Assembly (NCBI GenBank): GCA_021810145.1
Contig: JAJZJL010000013.1
Coordinates: 1 to 53,943 of the forward strand
Direction of reading: 5' to 3'
Source: Planctomycetota bacterium
GTDB taxonomy: Bacteria; Planctomycetota; Phycisphaerae; WQYP01
Length of the DNA: 53,943 nucleotides
This document shows positions 25,929 through 34,697 of the stretch, one piece after another. The position numbers and the translations under genes are program-made. The notes under the pieces are model-generated. The model ran no database searches. It had not been told where the DNA came from and saw only the letters and a program-made list of their open reading frames with translations. Position 1 is the first letter of the stretch; each line of letters begins with the position of its first letter.

Positions 25929-26768
25929 ATGTTACAAAAATTTTTGGATCAAAGGACTCTGCATCGCGGAATACTCGCGGCTGCGGCAGCCTGCCTGGCC
26001 GTGGTCGCGGGGCAATCCGCACCCGTGCATGCATCCCTAATTATCTCGGACACTTTCACGACGGGCACAGTTGGAGCCGACATCAACGGGAGGACCCCGG
26101 ATACCACCGACCTCCCCGGCACGACTTGGGCACAGAATGGTTACTATTCCGGTGGCGTCTACCAAGACGAGATCGTATCCAGCCCTTCGTCTTCGCTTGA
26201 ATTGGGCGCGGAGGCCGGCGATGGCATCGCATTAACCGGCGTCACAGCGACCAACCTGGAACTTTCCTACAACTTCAACATTGCATCCGATTCTCCGAAT
26301 GTTGGAAGCGACGGTGCTGGTTCCGGCCTCGGATTCTTCCGCAATGCGACGACGACCGGTAGCCCCGGGGCGACCACAGGTTTCAGCGGTGTGATGGTCA
26401 GTATGCTCGGAGGCGTTTCGCTGCTCGAAAATGGCACGAGCGACGCGACGGCGACGATCAGCGGATTTAATGTCGGCAGCACGCATTCACTTTCCTACGA
26501 CGTTAATACGACAACCGGGGATATTTCCAACCTTGTGATTGATGGAAGCGCGGTAACGTTAACGGGCACGACCACAGGGATATTCACCGGAAGCAATATC
26601 ACCGAGTTCGGCATTACCAACAACGCCGGTGGATACGGCAATTCGTTCGACTACGTTACCAACGCGCAGTTGTCTGCACCGGTTCCAGAACCAGCAAGTA
26701 TTGCCCTTGTCGCCACCGGCGCTGCAGGCATGCTGCTGCTACGGCGGCGGAAATATTGCGCACGTTAA
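25929..26768 (+). CDS. PEP-CTERM sorted secreted protein, small beta-rich
   Basis: A 279-residue exported protein. An N-terminal signal peptide runs to about residue 35 (hydrophobic core AAAAACLAVVAG, then HASLI). The PEP-CTERM signal is VPEP at about 252-255, followed by a hydrophobic stretch and RRRKYCAR. The middle begins LIISDTFTTGTVGADINGRTPD and looks like a concanavalin/laminin-G-like jelly roll, often seen in PEP-CTERM proteins that bind sugars; this fold is inferred. AAAGG lies about 9 bases before the ATG at 25929. The preceding 265 bases hold no other supportable gene. The 3' end is closed by two terminators. The exosortase is not in this window. Confidence 0.8.
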   Translation: MLQKFLDQRTLHRGILAAAAACLAVVAGQSAPVHASLIISDTFTTGTVGADINGRTPDTTDLPGTTWAQNGYYSGGVYQDEIVSSPSSSLELGAEAGDGIALTGVTATNLELSYNFNIASDSPNVGSDGAGSGLGFFRNATTTGSPGATTGFSGVMVSMLGGVSLLENGTSDATATISGFNVGSTHSLSYDVNTTTGDISNLVIDGSAVTLTGTTTGIFTGSNITEFGITNNAGGYGNSFDYVTNAQLSAPVPEPASIALVATGAAGMLLLRRRKYCAR

Positions 26769-26771
26769 ATT

Positions 26772-26801
26772 AGGCCGCGATTCCCACCACGTGGCCTTTT
26801 T
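26772..26801 (+). terminator. Intrinsic terminator after PEP-CTERM gene
   Basis: A short stem, AGGCC (26772-26776) with GGCCT (26793-26797), is followed by a run of T. The stem is only 5 bp with a long loop, so this is the weaker of the two. Confidence 0.45.
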
Positions 26802-26816
26802 GATTCTTCCCTCGAG

Positions 26817-26853
26817 GGCCATCATTGCAATTACGCGTGATGGCCTTTTTTTT
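26817..26853 (+). terminator. Intrinsic terminator, strong
   Basis: GGCCATCA (26817-26824) pairs perfectly with TGATGGCC (26838-26845) and is followed by eight T. It insulates the PEP-CTERM gene from the hydrolase gene starting at 26883. Confidence 0.8.
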
Positions 26854-26882
26854 ACCAGTTCCTTACAATAGGAATCCAAAGT

Positions 26883-28544
26883 ATGCAATTAAAGAATTTA
26901 CTTATCACCACTCTTGCCGCCATGTGTTTCTGGCCGCTGTTTTCCGCGGCCAATGTTCATGCCGCTGCGGTTTATCAATGGTCGGTGCGGGTACCGGGCT
27001 ATACGAAAAAGCGGGCTTATTTGTGGATTTCACCGAAGAGCCGGCGCATACGCGGGCTGCTCGTGGGCCTGCAAAATATGCTTGAGGAGCCGGCATTTGC
27101 GGATCCGATTATCCGCCGGGCATGTGCGAAGTCCGGCCTGGGCATCGTCTGGATTGCGCCGGGATCCACGAGTGTGCATGATTCGGGCCTGAGTCTGGGC
27201 AATCAGTTCGGTCCGCCGGCCAAGGCCGGTGCGGCTCTGCAGGGGGCGCTGGACCGGCTGGCAAAGGTTTCCGGCTATTCCGAAATCAAATATGCGCCGC
27301 TGCTGATTTTCGGACACTCGGCGGCGGCATCTTTTGTCTACGGAATCGCACAGTGGAATCCACAGAGAATCATTGCCCTGATCCCTGATAAATGTGGATA
27401 CCCTTCACCCGGCCAGAGCGGGCTGCAGCCGGGCATACCGGTATTTCATCTCGAGGCGCAGTGGAGCGAATGGGGCGCGGGCTGGGGATTGCTGGTTCCA
27501 TGGGACATCAGCGATTTTATTGCCGCACGAAAAAAGTGGCCCCGGAGCATTACCGGTGAATTTCTGGATGCGGGCACCGGCCATTTTGACTGGTGTGAGA
27601 AATCCGCCCCCCTCGTGGCAATGTTTATCCGCGACGCGGTAAAGTACCGCATCCCGGCCAATGAACCGCGGAACCGGCCCGTCAAACTGCTGGCAATTAA
27701 TAAAAGCAGGGGCTGGGTGATTGACATAACAAAATACGGCACAAAATATTCCAGGGCCATGCCTTACCGTGATTTTCATGGCAATCCGGCACATGAATCG
27801 TGGTTTTTCAACCGTAAGCTGGCGCAGGCCGTTAACGCATACATGGTGCACAGCTTCGCCAAAAAGCCGCAGCTCATTGATTTTGTGGTCCATGGAAAGC
27901 CGGCCCCATTAAAACAGAACGGATTTGCCAGTATGACCGCACATTTCAACCCGGATGGCGTGACATTCAATGTTGCGGCGCGGTATCTCAACCAATCGCC
28001 AACACCGCATCTTTACAATGGGCAGAACCTCGGTCACAGCACCGCGCCGATTCAATTCTGGACCATTGGCAGCGGGGCGCTTAAGCAGGTCGGTCCGCAT
28101 ACGTTTCGAGTTTGGATGCGCTGCGGTGGGGTGCGGCGGCAGGGGCCGCCATGGGAGCCGTGGGTGATCGCCTACAGCCCTGGCAATGCGCAGTATCAAT
28201 CGACCGATCGGCCGGCTCACTTCTGGTTGGCGGATCGAAATACTGCGGGTAAGCCGCAGAGTATTGATTTTCCGGCACTGAAGAATGTGGCCGTGGGAAC
28301 GCGATCCATTCTCCTGCATGCCACATCAAGCCTAGGGTTGCCGGTGCAGTTTTTTGTCATCAGCGGACCGGTGCAGTTGTCTGCGGATAATCGGACCTTG
28401 AACTTTCTGCCCATTGCACCGAGAACACGATTCCCCATGAAGGTTATCATCGGGGCATACCAATGGGGCCGGGCGATACATCCGCGTATCAAGTCCGCCG
28501 GACCGGTTATTCGCGAGTTTGATATTGTAAAATCCGCGCGGTAA
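26883..28544 (+). CDS. Secreted alpha/beta hydrolase with C-terminal beta-rich domain
   Basis: A 553-residue exported protein. Signal peptide about 1-28 (ending NVHAAA). Residues about 30-260 look like an alpha/beta hydrolase: a strand-turn LLVGLQN, the nucleophile elbow GHSAAAS with Ser146, and a likely catalytic His at 234 in DAGTGHFDW; an Asp/Glu in between completes the triad. A secreted esterase (for example acetyl or feruloyl removal from polysaccharides) is the simplest reading, given the neighbouring glycosidases. Residues about 265-553 form a second, less clear region with many short strands (PAPLKQNGFASMTAHFNPDGVTFNVAARY). The start has AATAGGA upstream. It follows the strong terminator at 26817, so it has its own promoter, which I could not identify. 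Confidence 0.7.
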   Translation: MQLKNLLITTLAAMCFWPLFSAANVHAAAVYQWSVRVPGYTKKRAYLWISPKSRRIRGLLVGLQNMLEEPAFADPIIRRACAKSGLGIVWIAPGSTSVHDSGLSLGNQFGPPAKAGAALQGALDRLAKVSGYSEIKYAPLLIFGHSAAASFVYGIAQWNPQRIIALIPDKCGYPSPGQSGLQPGIPVFHLEAQWSEWGAGWGLLVPWDISDFIAARKKWPRSITGEFLDAGTGHFDWCEKSAPLVAMFIRDAVKYRIPANEPRNRPVKLLAINKSRGWVIDITKYGTKYSRAMPYRDFHGNPAHESWFFNRKLAQAVNAYMVHSFAKKPQLIDFVVHGKPAPLKQNGFASMTAHFNPDGVTFNVAARYLNQSPTPHLYNGQNLGHSTAPIQFWTIGSGALKQVGPHTFRVWMRCGGVRRQGPPWEPWVIAYSPGNAQYQSTDRPAHFWLADRNTAGKPQSIDFPALKNVAVGTRSILLHATSSLGLPVQFFVISGPVQLSADNRTLNFLPIAPRTRFPMKVIIGAYQWGRAIHPRIKSAGPVIREFDIVKSAR

Positions 28545-28704
28545 CTGAACAAAGCCATAACCCCGCGACATGGCAAAGCGAGGATAAAAGCTTGGCAAAA
28601 AGGGGGCAAAATGTGTGATGATTCCGGTGTCCCGGCGTAACCGGCGTGGCCCCTGCATTATGCACTTGATTAAGCGGCGATTGATGACCGCTGAAAGGAT
28701 TGCA

Positions 28705-29721
28705 ATGGACGAAAAACAGAATAATGTTGTCCGCCTGGTCAGGCAAGCGCTGGTTATAGCAGCGCTGGTTTTGACCACGACATCGGGTTGTGCTGCGGCA
28801 TCCGGGGTGATCCGACCCGGTGCCACCTGGCGCGATAACAGGGGACGCATTATCAATGCCCATGGCGGATGTATTCTCAAACAGGGCGGCAGTTTTTATT
28901 GGTTCGGTGAGGATCATCCCCGGCGGGTTGACCCTGATAAACGCTGTGTCAATTGTTACAGCTCGCATGATCTGGTGCATTGGACGTTCCGCAATAAAGT
29001 GGTTCAACTCGCCAAACCCGATGGCTTTGACAAAACATGGATCATTGAACGGCCCAAAGTGTTCTACAACCGGCTCACCCGGAGCTATGTCATGTATACG
29101 CACATTGACGCACACCGCTACAGTCTTGCTGAAGTGGCTGTGTTTGTATGCAAAACCATCGACGGCAATTACCGGTTCGTCAAACGGTTCAGGCCATTGG
29201 GACACCAGAGCCGCGATATCGGCAGCTTTACAGACCGCAACGGCAAGGCTTATCTGCTGTTTGAAGACCGCCCGTCCGGGTTCCGCATTGTGGAGTTATC
29301 GCGCAATTATTTGAGCGTCAAAAAACAGGTGTGCCTGATTCACCAGCACCTCGAAGGGCTGGGGCTGGTGCATTATCATGGATTGTATTACGTCCTCGGA
29401 TCGCATTTAACAAGCTGGTGGCCCAATCCGGATGTGTATGCCACAGCGAAATCTCTGGCCGGCCCATGGTCAAAATTCCATAATATCGCACCGCCGAAAA
29501 CCAAAACGTATCACTCTCAATCCGGATTTCTGCTGAGCATTACCGGTTCCCGCGCCACATCCGTTATTTATATGGGAGATCGCTGGAATCCGGCACACTT
29601 ATGGAATTCCCGATATATCTGGATGCCGCTGAAAATCGGCAACGGGCACCTTCGTTTACCCCGGCCGGCTCCGTGGACCATCGATGTAAAAACCGGCATA
29701 ACGCATATTCTGGGGCGGTAA
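28705..29721 (+). CDS. GH43 subfamily 24-like exo-beta-1,3-galactanase
   Basis: A 338-residue five-bladed propeller glycosidase. The family pattern is clear: GATWRDNRGRIINAHGGCIL and SFYWFGED near the N-terminus, NCYSSHDLVHWTF, IIERPKVFYN (its Glu is the proposed acid), RDIGSFTDRNGKAYLLFED, HLEGLGLVHYHGLYYVLGSH, SWWPNPDVYATAKSLAGPW, TYHSQSGFL (its Gln replaces the usual Asp base) and MGDRWNP...SRYIWMPL. In known members this set trims beta-1,3-galactan, the backbone of type II arabinogalactan. The N-terminal hydrophobic stretch ends in TTSGC, close to a lipobox, so a lipoprotein is possible. AAAGGA precedes the ATG at 28705; earlier in-frame ATGs at 28615 and 28660 lack such a site. Confidence 0.8.
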   Translation: MDEKQNNVVRLVRQALVIAALVLTTTSGCAAASGVIRPGATWRDNRGRIINAHGGCILKQGGSFYWFGEDHPRRVDPDKRCVNCYSSHDLVHWTFRNKVVQLAKPDGFDKTWIIERPKVFYNRLTRSYVMYTHIDAHRYSLAEVAVFVCKTIDGNYRFVKRFRPLGHQSRDIGSFTDRNGKAYLLFEDRPSGFRIVELSRNYLSVKKQVCLIHQHLEGLGLVHYHGLYYVLGSHLTSWWPNPDVYATAKSLAGPWSKFHNIAPPKTKTYHSQSGFLLSITGSRATSVIYMGDRWNPAHLWNSRYIWMPLKIGNGHLRLPRPAPWTIDVKTGITHILGR

Positions 29722-29925
29722 TCCGGAGGCAGCCTGAATTCCGTCCACCATTCCATGGTGCGGATATCGGAACCGCCCCCCTGCGGCTGACAATGGCGTG
29801 GCGCAGGGCCGGGTACCTGATGAAAATATACGTCGCGCCGTGCGATGAAAGTTCCGTAAATGGTAATGAAGAAGTTCAAGTCTTAAGCCATCCTGTTCAG
29901 ATGGTTCAACGCGGAGGAATAATAC

Positions 29926-32286
29926 ATGCAATTAAATTATGTTAAGCCATCAGTCACTGCAATGACGCTGGCGATGCTGTTGTTACTGCGGCCGATACAG
30001 GCCTCAGCCGCGGCCGCCGCGCAGCGCGACGGCCTTGCGGATCAGATCATCTTCGGCAATGCGTTTTCCGATCAGTCACATGATCTGGTGGTGCATCATG
30101 GTAAGTTCATCACCGGCGGCCTGGGAGAATCGGCCATTCGCTTATTGCCGCTGAATCCGCCGACGGATAACGGCGGCTATTTAACGCTGACCATGCGAAC
30201 CAACCCGGTCAAGCGCAATTATATTACCTGTCAATTCTGGGGATCGGACTTCGGCACGGAGCGTGGCCGATTGATACTTTCGTGCAACGGCAAGCAGGTT
30301 GGCTATCAGGTGCAGGGAGATTACAACACGCTTAACGGTGCCGAAAATGCCCCGCCGGCTCCACCGTTTGCGGATCGGTTTTATTTCGTTACCACACCGC
30401 TTCCCCTGCGCATGACGCACGGCCACACAACCGTGCGCCTGAAGATTCAGGCCATTGGCCGCGAATGGCCGTACGGCGGTTACTGGAAGCAATATCAGTA
30501 CGTGCAGCAGTTACCGAGTCTGGCCATGTACAGACTTTTTATTCACACCAATGCTTTTATCGTGCCACCGCTGGGAGATCGGCAGGCGGCGCCATTACCG
30601 CCGGCACCGGTGCGGACAAAACCCGGTTTGCAGGCCCTTAGCCGATTGAAAAATGCGGTCAACGGTTATTTGCGTGGCATTATGCGGAATCGGCATTTGC
30701 CTGACGGCATGAATCATCTGGATGTACTGGCGAAAGCCTACAACACGCCATGGTCGGTGGCCTATCATCAATCCGCGGTACTCAAGCGGCTGATGCGTGA
30801 TATTGATCTTCATGCCATTGCGGCCACGGCACAGGCCAGGGGGCGCGGCGGGCGCTGGCAGGCATTCAGTAACGCGGGCTGGTCCACGTTTGGCCCGGCG
30901 GGCGATGCGATTTGCCGCATATATCGGGATATCGGCCCGTACATGCACCAGCAAGTCCGGGTGAATGGCAAAATGGTACCACGGGTGAAGCTCTGGGGTG
31001 CCGCGCTGCGAATCGGCCGGGATTATCTGGCGGAGCATCAGCGGGCCTATTCCAATCAGTGCATGATTGTTAATTTCAACCTGTATGCATGCAATAAAGC
31101 GCTGGAACACATCGACCCGGCGCTGGCGTGGAGAGAATCCAAAGCGCTTCACTATTTAAAAGTGGCTGTGGGTCTGGCCCCCTACCTGGGCAGCAGAACC
31201 GCCCATGGCTGGCAGCGACCCTACGGAAATCATTACACGGTGGTGACGCGGGCGGGGCTTACGCGGGAGCTGGGCTATGTGGCCACTTACGGGGAAATAC
31301 AAATATGGCCCTACCGCATGTGGCGGCTCAGCGGCAGCCGGGCGATTAAAAAGCAATATGAAAAGATATTTCTTGCCCGAAGTTTTTTCCGCTACCCCGC
31401 GCGCGATCGCGACGGCTACCGCTGCATGAGGCTTGAGGAAGTCATCGGATGGCGGCACGATTTATACCCGTCGATTATCGCTTATGGCGATCCCAGCACC
31501 GGATGCATGATGCAGGCCGCGGCGGCACTGGGCATGTCGTGCCCGCAGGCGGTGGGATATGCGCAACAATGCCTGGCGGATAATCAATTTTTCCGCGCCG
31601 AACAACAGGCCCCATCACAATTCTTCCGTGGAACAACCGTATTGACCGCATTGTCCGTACCGCAGCAATACGCCAAGGTTGCCGGCATGCCTCCGGAAAG
31701 CTATCGATTACCCATGAGCCATGGTCAGCCGGATTTTGTCTGGTCCGACCCGCAGAATGGCGTGGTGGTGATCAAGCACGGTCATGACCGGTTGTGGGCG
31801 TCACTTTATTACCGGGCGCAACTGGGAATCAATTCGCTGGCACGGATTCAATTGACACAGCCCACAATGGATCGGCTGGTTACCGTCCATGAGCATGTGC
31901 TGTTTCCGCCCAGCGGCATGTACAATATTCGCCAGAACTGGACCGATGTGAACTTCCGGTATGGATACACACGGCAGGATCACGCGCAGCAGGCTTTCGC
32001 GGGGCAGAAATTGCCCATACCGGTATTGCCGCATGACTACAACATTCATGCCCGGCGCAACGGGGAAACTTCCCAGGAAGGCCCCTATCTGGGCCGGGCC
32101 AGTTTTTATCGCCTGCATTACGGGCATTATTTAATCGCCATGAATACCAGCCGCCGTGGACTGTATCATTTAACTTTGCCGCTTGGAATAACCCATGCGC
32201 GAAATCTTGTTACGGGTAAGCTGGTATCCGCCACCCGCCCTCTGACCGTGCGCCCGCGGCAAACCATTGTTTTATATGTGAGATAA
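29926..32286 (+). CDS. Large secreted protein of unknown function, paralogue A
   Basis: A 786-residue exported protein with a signal peptide (about 1-30, ending SAAAAA) and GGAGG before the ATG. I do not recognise a named family. Three regions show: an N-terminal beta-rich domain (about 40-210) with NYITCQFWGSDFGTERGRLILSCNGKQVGY and RFYFVTTPLPLRMT; a helical middle (about 230-560), possibly an alpha/alpha-toroid, with GWQRPYGNHYTVVTRAGLTRELGYVATYGE and DRDGYRCMRLEEVIGWRHDLYP; and a C-terminal beta-rich domain with PDFVWSDPQNGVVVIKH. It is a clear paralogue of the gene at 34698-37094, sharing all three. Conserved Asn, His, Tyr and Arg in the middle would suit a polysaccharide lyase or related enzyme; that is inference. 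It lies between the GH43 and GH42 genes. Confidence 0.75.
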   Translation: MQLNYVKPSVTAMTLAMLLLLRPIQASAAAAAQRDGLADQIIFGNAFSDQSHDLVVHHGKFITGGLGESAIRLLPLNPPTDNGGYLTLTMRTNPVKRNYITCQFWGSDFGTERGRLILSCNGKQVGYQVQGDYNTLNGAENAPPAPPFADRFYFVTTPLPLRMTHGHTTVRLKIQAIGREWPYGGYWKQYQYVQQLPSLAMYRLFIHTNAFIVPPLGDRQAAPLPPAPVRTKPGLQALSRLKNAVNGYLRGIMRNRHLPDGMNHLDVLAKAYNTPWSVAYHQSAVLKRLMRDIDLHAIAATAQARGRGGRWQAFSNAGWSTFGPAGDAICRIYRDIGPYMHQQVRVNGKMVPRVKLWGAALRIGRDYLAEHQRAYSNQCMIVNFNLYACNKALEHIDPALAWRESKALHYLKVAVGLAPYLGSRTAHGWQRPYGNHYTVVTRAGLTRELGYVATYGEIQIWPYRMWRLSGSRAIKKQYEKIFLARSFFRYPARDRDGYRCMRLEEVIGWRHDLYPSIIAYGDPSTGCMMQAAAALGMSCPQAVGYAQQCLADNQFFRAEQQAPSQFFRGTTVLTALSVPQQYAKVAGMPPESYRLPMSHGQPDFVWSDPQNGVVVIKHGHDRLWASLYYRAQLGINSLARIQLTQPTMDRLVTVHEHVLFPPSGMYNIRQNWTDVNFRYGYTRQDHAQQAFAGQKLPIPVLPHDYNIHARRNGETSQEGPYLGRASFYRLHYGHYLIAMNTSRRGLYHLTLPLGITHARNLVTGKLVSATRPLTVRPRQTIVLYVR

Positions 32287-32373
32287 ACGCATTGCGAGTA
32301 TTTGCCGGCGGCGGATGTTTCTCACGGTTCTACCGGGCGCGGCATCCAAGTGCGGATAGGACAGAAATACCGT

Positions 32374-34452
32374 TTACGGCAGGGTCAGGCATGTGGCCGC
32401 ATGACCGGCAAGAGTTCCAGGGCCGGAAGGGACTTGCGCGATCTGCTTTGTAAATGCAATGCCGCTGATATCCACCGGACTGGCCCGATGATTGACGATG
32501 ACCATTTGTTTCCCGAAACGGGCGAATTCCACGCCGCGCATCGGCGGAATCGACAGGTTGCCGGATGGTCCGATCAGAGCGGCCACCGGCGTTTCCCGCA
32601 GCAGGACAACGGGATGCATTTCAAGGCGGCCATATTGCGGCGGAACAATCGGCATGGTCCGGCGGCAATACGCATAGCCATATTGAAATCCAAACGACAG
32701 AACGCGCCCCGCCCCCACATCGGTCTGCGTAATAGCCGGTGCACCGGATTGGATATATGTGCCGATGGCCCGACCCTGGCGGTATGCCACTGTGGACCAG
32801 CCGTGCGGAATGATTTTTTCCCGCCAGGCGATACAATCAAATGCAACATCATACGCCTCTATACCCAATGCATTTCCGGCAAGATCACAATCCGGGCCGT
32901 GAACGACCGTGCCGCCGCCGGTTACAAATTCTTTTACCGCCGCCTCCATTGCCGCGTGATCAGTCAGGTCATACAGGGAATAGTGCGGCACAACCAGGAT
33001 GCGGTATTTCGCCAAGGCCCCGGCGGCGATCTGCATCGGGTGCAGAATATCCACATGCCAGCCCAGATCCACAAACTGGGCGTACCAGCCCAGCAAATCC
33101 ATCCGGTGGCGCCCCTGCGGATCAACCTCCAGCGGTTCATACAAACTCATTTCCGCGGGAAAGACAATGGCGACCTCCTGCGGTCTTGGAGCGTCGAGCA
33201 GGGGCATAACTTCCGCCGCCCACCGATTACCCAGTGTCAGAGATTCTTTGAAAATCGAATCCGCGCGGTAAAGCACGCCGCCGTCATCCAATCCGCTGTA
33301 CCCGTAAATGTGCAGGGCGTTTGCGCCGTTGGCCACCAGGGTGCCGATGGCCTGAGCCGGGGAAACCTGGCTGTAGATATCACCGTTGACATGTCTGCCC
33401 ATATACAATCCGCCGGTAAAAGGGCGACGGCTGTTGGCGGATCGCATGATGGAACCTTCCACGCTCAGGGCCGTGGCGTCGGGAAGATTTTCCGCGTTCA
33501 GCGGTGCGGCAATAAATAAAACGGAATCCACGTGCTCAGCGCATTTGTACACATCCAGCGCCCGCTGACCGGTCTGCCACATGGTGTGGCCGGGCGGATT
33601 GAAAAAATAACCCCACTGGTGCAGTACGGGTTCAATAAAAATCGGCGTATCAAGTTTCCGCCAGTGTGTTTTCATCACCGCCAGATATTGCTGCAATTCA
33701 TCGGCCAGATACGTCTGATTATCAATCCAACGATAAAAATCCCCGGTGCGGCGGGCAAAGTCCTCCGGGCGTGGCCGGGCGCAATCCACCCAGTTCAGTT
33801 CCTCCGGCCGCAGGTAATATTGCCCGGGCTTAAGCGATTCAAACGATTCGACCGCCAGTTGGTAGCGCTGATTCAATAATGCCAGATCGCCGTGATAGTG
33901 CTGTTTGAGCCAGGCGATGTAACGCTGCACACCATCGGAATCAAAACTGGGTTTTGGAATCGGTTCAAACATTGTCTGCAGAATAACAGGCCCCGGCGAT
34001 CCCGGTTTTCGCCGCATGCCGGCACCGTACAATTTCAGCAATCCGCGCACATGCTCCACCATGGTGGCTTGAGCCACAGGCGACCAGTACTTGTACGTTC
34101 CCATGGGTTGTCCATCCGGGCGAATGGATTGTTCTCCGCGCACCGGCGGCACATCCCGAATCGTGGGATACAGATTATCGCCGCACAGGTACAATGCCAG
34201 GTGCGTGTAGTCCAGCCCGTATCGGCGCATTTCATGCATCATGAATTCCTGCATGGCCACATAAGGACTTGCCGGCTCGCCGCGATAACGGGCAAAGAAA
34301 TCCTCCCAGGGTTTTGAATCCAGATTGATGCTGGTAAAGCCCAGTTCCACAACCTCGGCAATCCCCCGCCGCACCGCTTCCCGATCGCTGAAAAACGGTT
34401 CGAAGAAATTGCCGAACCAGATGCTGATCATTGGAGATAGCGCAGTGGCCAT
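32374..34452 (-). CDS. GH42-like beta-galactosidase
   Basis: A 692-residue protein of glycoside hydrolase clan A, most like family 42. The N-terminal barrel opens IWFGNFFEPFFSDREAVRRGIAEVVELGFTSINLDS. A likely acid Glu163 is in LQTMFEPIPKPSF, followed by the family's YIAWLKQHYHGDLALLNQRY. The nucleophile is less certain, either Glu274 (IFIEPVLHQWG) or Glu332 (ALSVEGSIMRSAN). From about 420 a Rossmann-like trimerisation domain follows (EVAIVFPAEMSLYEP, ILVVPHYSLYDL), then a small C-terminal beta domain. There is no signal peptide, so it probably acts on imported galacto-oligosaccharides. AAAGGA precedes the ATG. It runs opposite to the two paralogues and is convergent with paralogue A (87-base gap). 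Confidence 0.65.
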   Translation of the reverse strand: MATALSPMISIWFGNFFEPFFSDREAVRRGIAEVVELGFTSINLDSKPWEDFFARYRGEPASPYVAMQEFMMHEMRRYGLDYTHLALYLCGDNLYPTIRDVPPVRGEQSIRPDGQPMGTYKYWSPVAQATMVEHVRGLLKLYGAGMRRKPGSPGPVILQTMFEPIPKPSFDSDGVQRYIAWLKQHYHGDLALLNQRYQLAVESFESLKPGQYYLRPEELNWVDCARPRPEDFARRTGDFYRWIDNQTYLADELQQYLAVMKTHWRKLDTPIFIEPVLHQWGYFFNPPGHTMWQTGQRALDVYKCAEHVDSVLFIAAPLNAENLPDATALSVEGSIMRSANSRRPFTGGLYMGRHVNGDIYSQVSPAQAIGTLVANGANALHIYGYSGLDDGGVLYRADSIFKESLTLGNRWAAEVMPLLDAPRPQEVAIVFPAEMSLYEPLEVDPQGRHRMDLLGWYAQFVDLGWHVDILHPMQIAAGALAKYRILVVPHYSLYDLTDHAAMEAAVKEFVTGGGTVVHGPDCDLAGNALGIEAYDVAFDCIAWREKIIPHGWSTVAYRQGRAIGTYIQSGAPAITQTDVGAGRVLSFGFQYGYAYCRRTMPIVPPQYGRLEMHPVVLLRETPVAALIGPSGNLSIPPMRGVEFARFGKQMVIVNHRASPVDISGIAFTKQIAQVPSGPGTLAGHAATCLTLP

Positions 34453-34613
34453 GGCACATCATTCCTTTATCCAAATAACAAGTCCGGTAAAAATCCCGCT
34501 TGATCGCCCGAACGCGGTATTGCCAAATCCGTCCCCGGGCAATTCACATTGGCATACGCCGGAGCATTATACACCGTTGTCGTTGAATGATAAAAGAAAA
34601 ACGCAAATTGATA

Positions 34614-34642
34614 TTGCATGGCGAATCAAAACCGAATATTGT
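34614..34642 (+). promoter_or_regulatory. Putative promoter of paralogue B
   Basis: TTGCAT (34614-34619) and TATTGT (34637-34642) are 17 bases apart. The match is moderate, but it lies in the divergent gap between the GH42 gene and paralogue B and supports the start at 34698 rather than 34587. Confidence 0.35.
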
Positions 34643-34697
34643 TACACTTGGCGGTGTTAATGCCGGAAATCTTTGCGCCCAAATACGGAGTGTTCTT

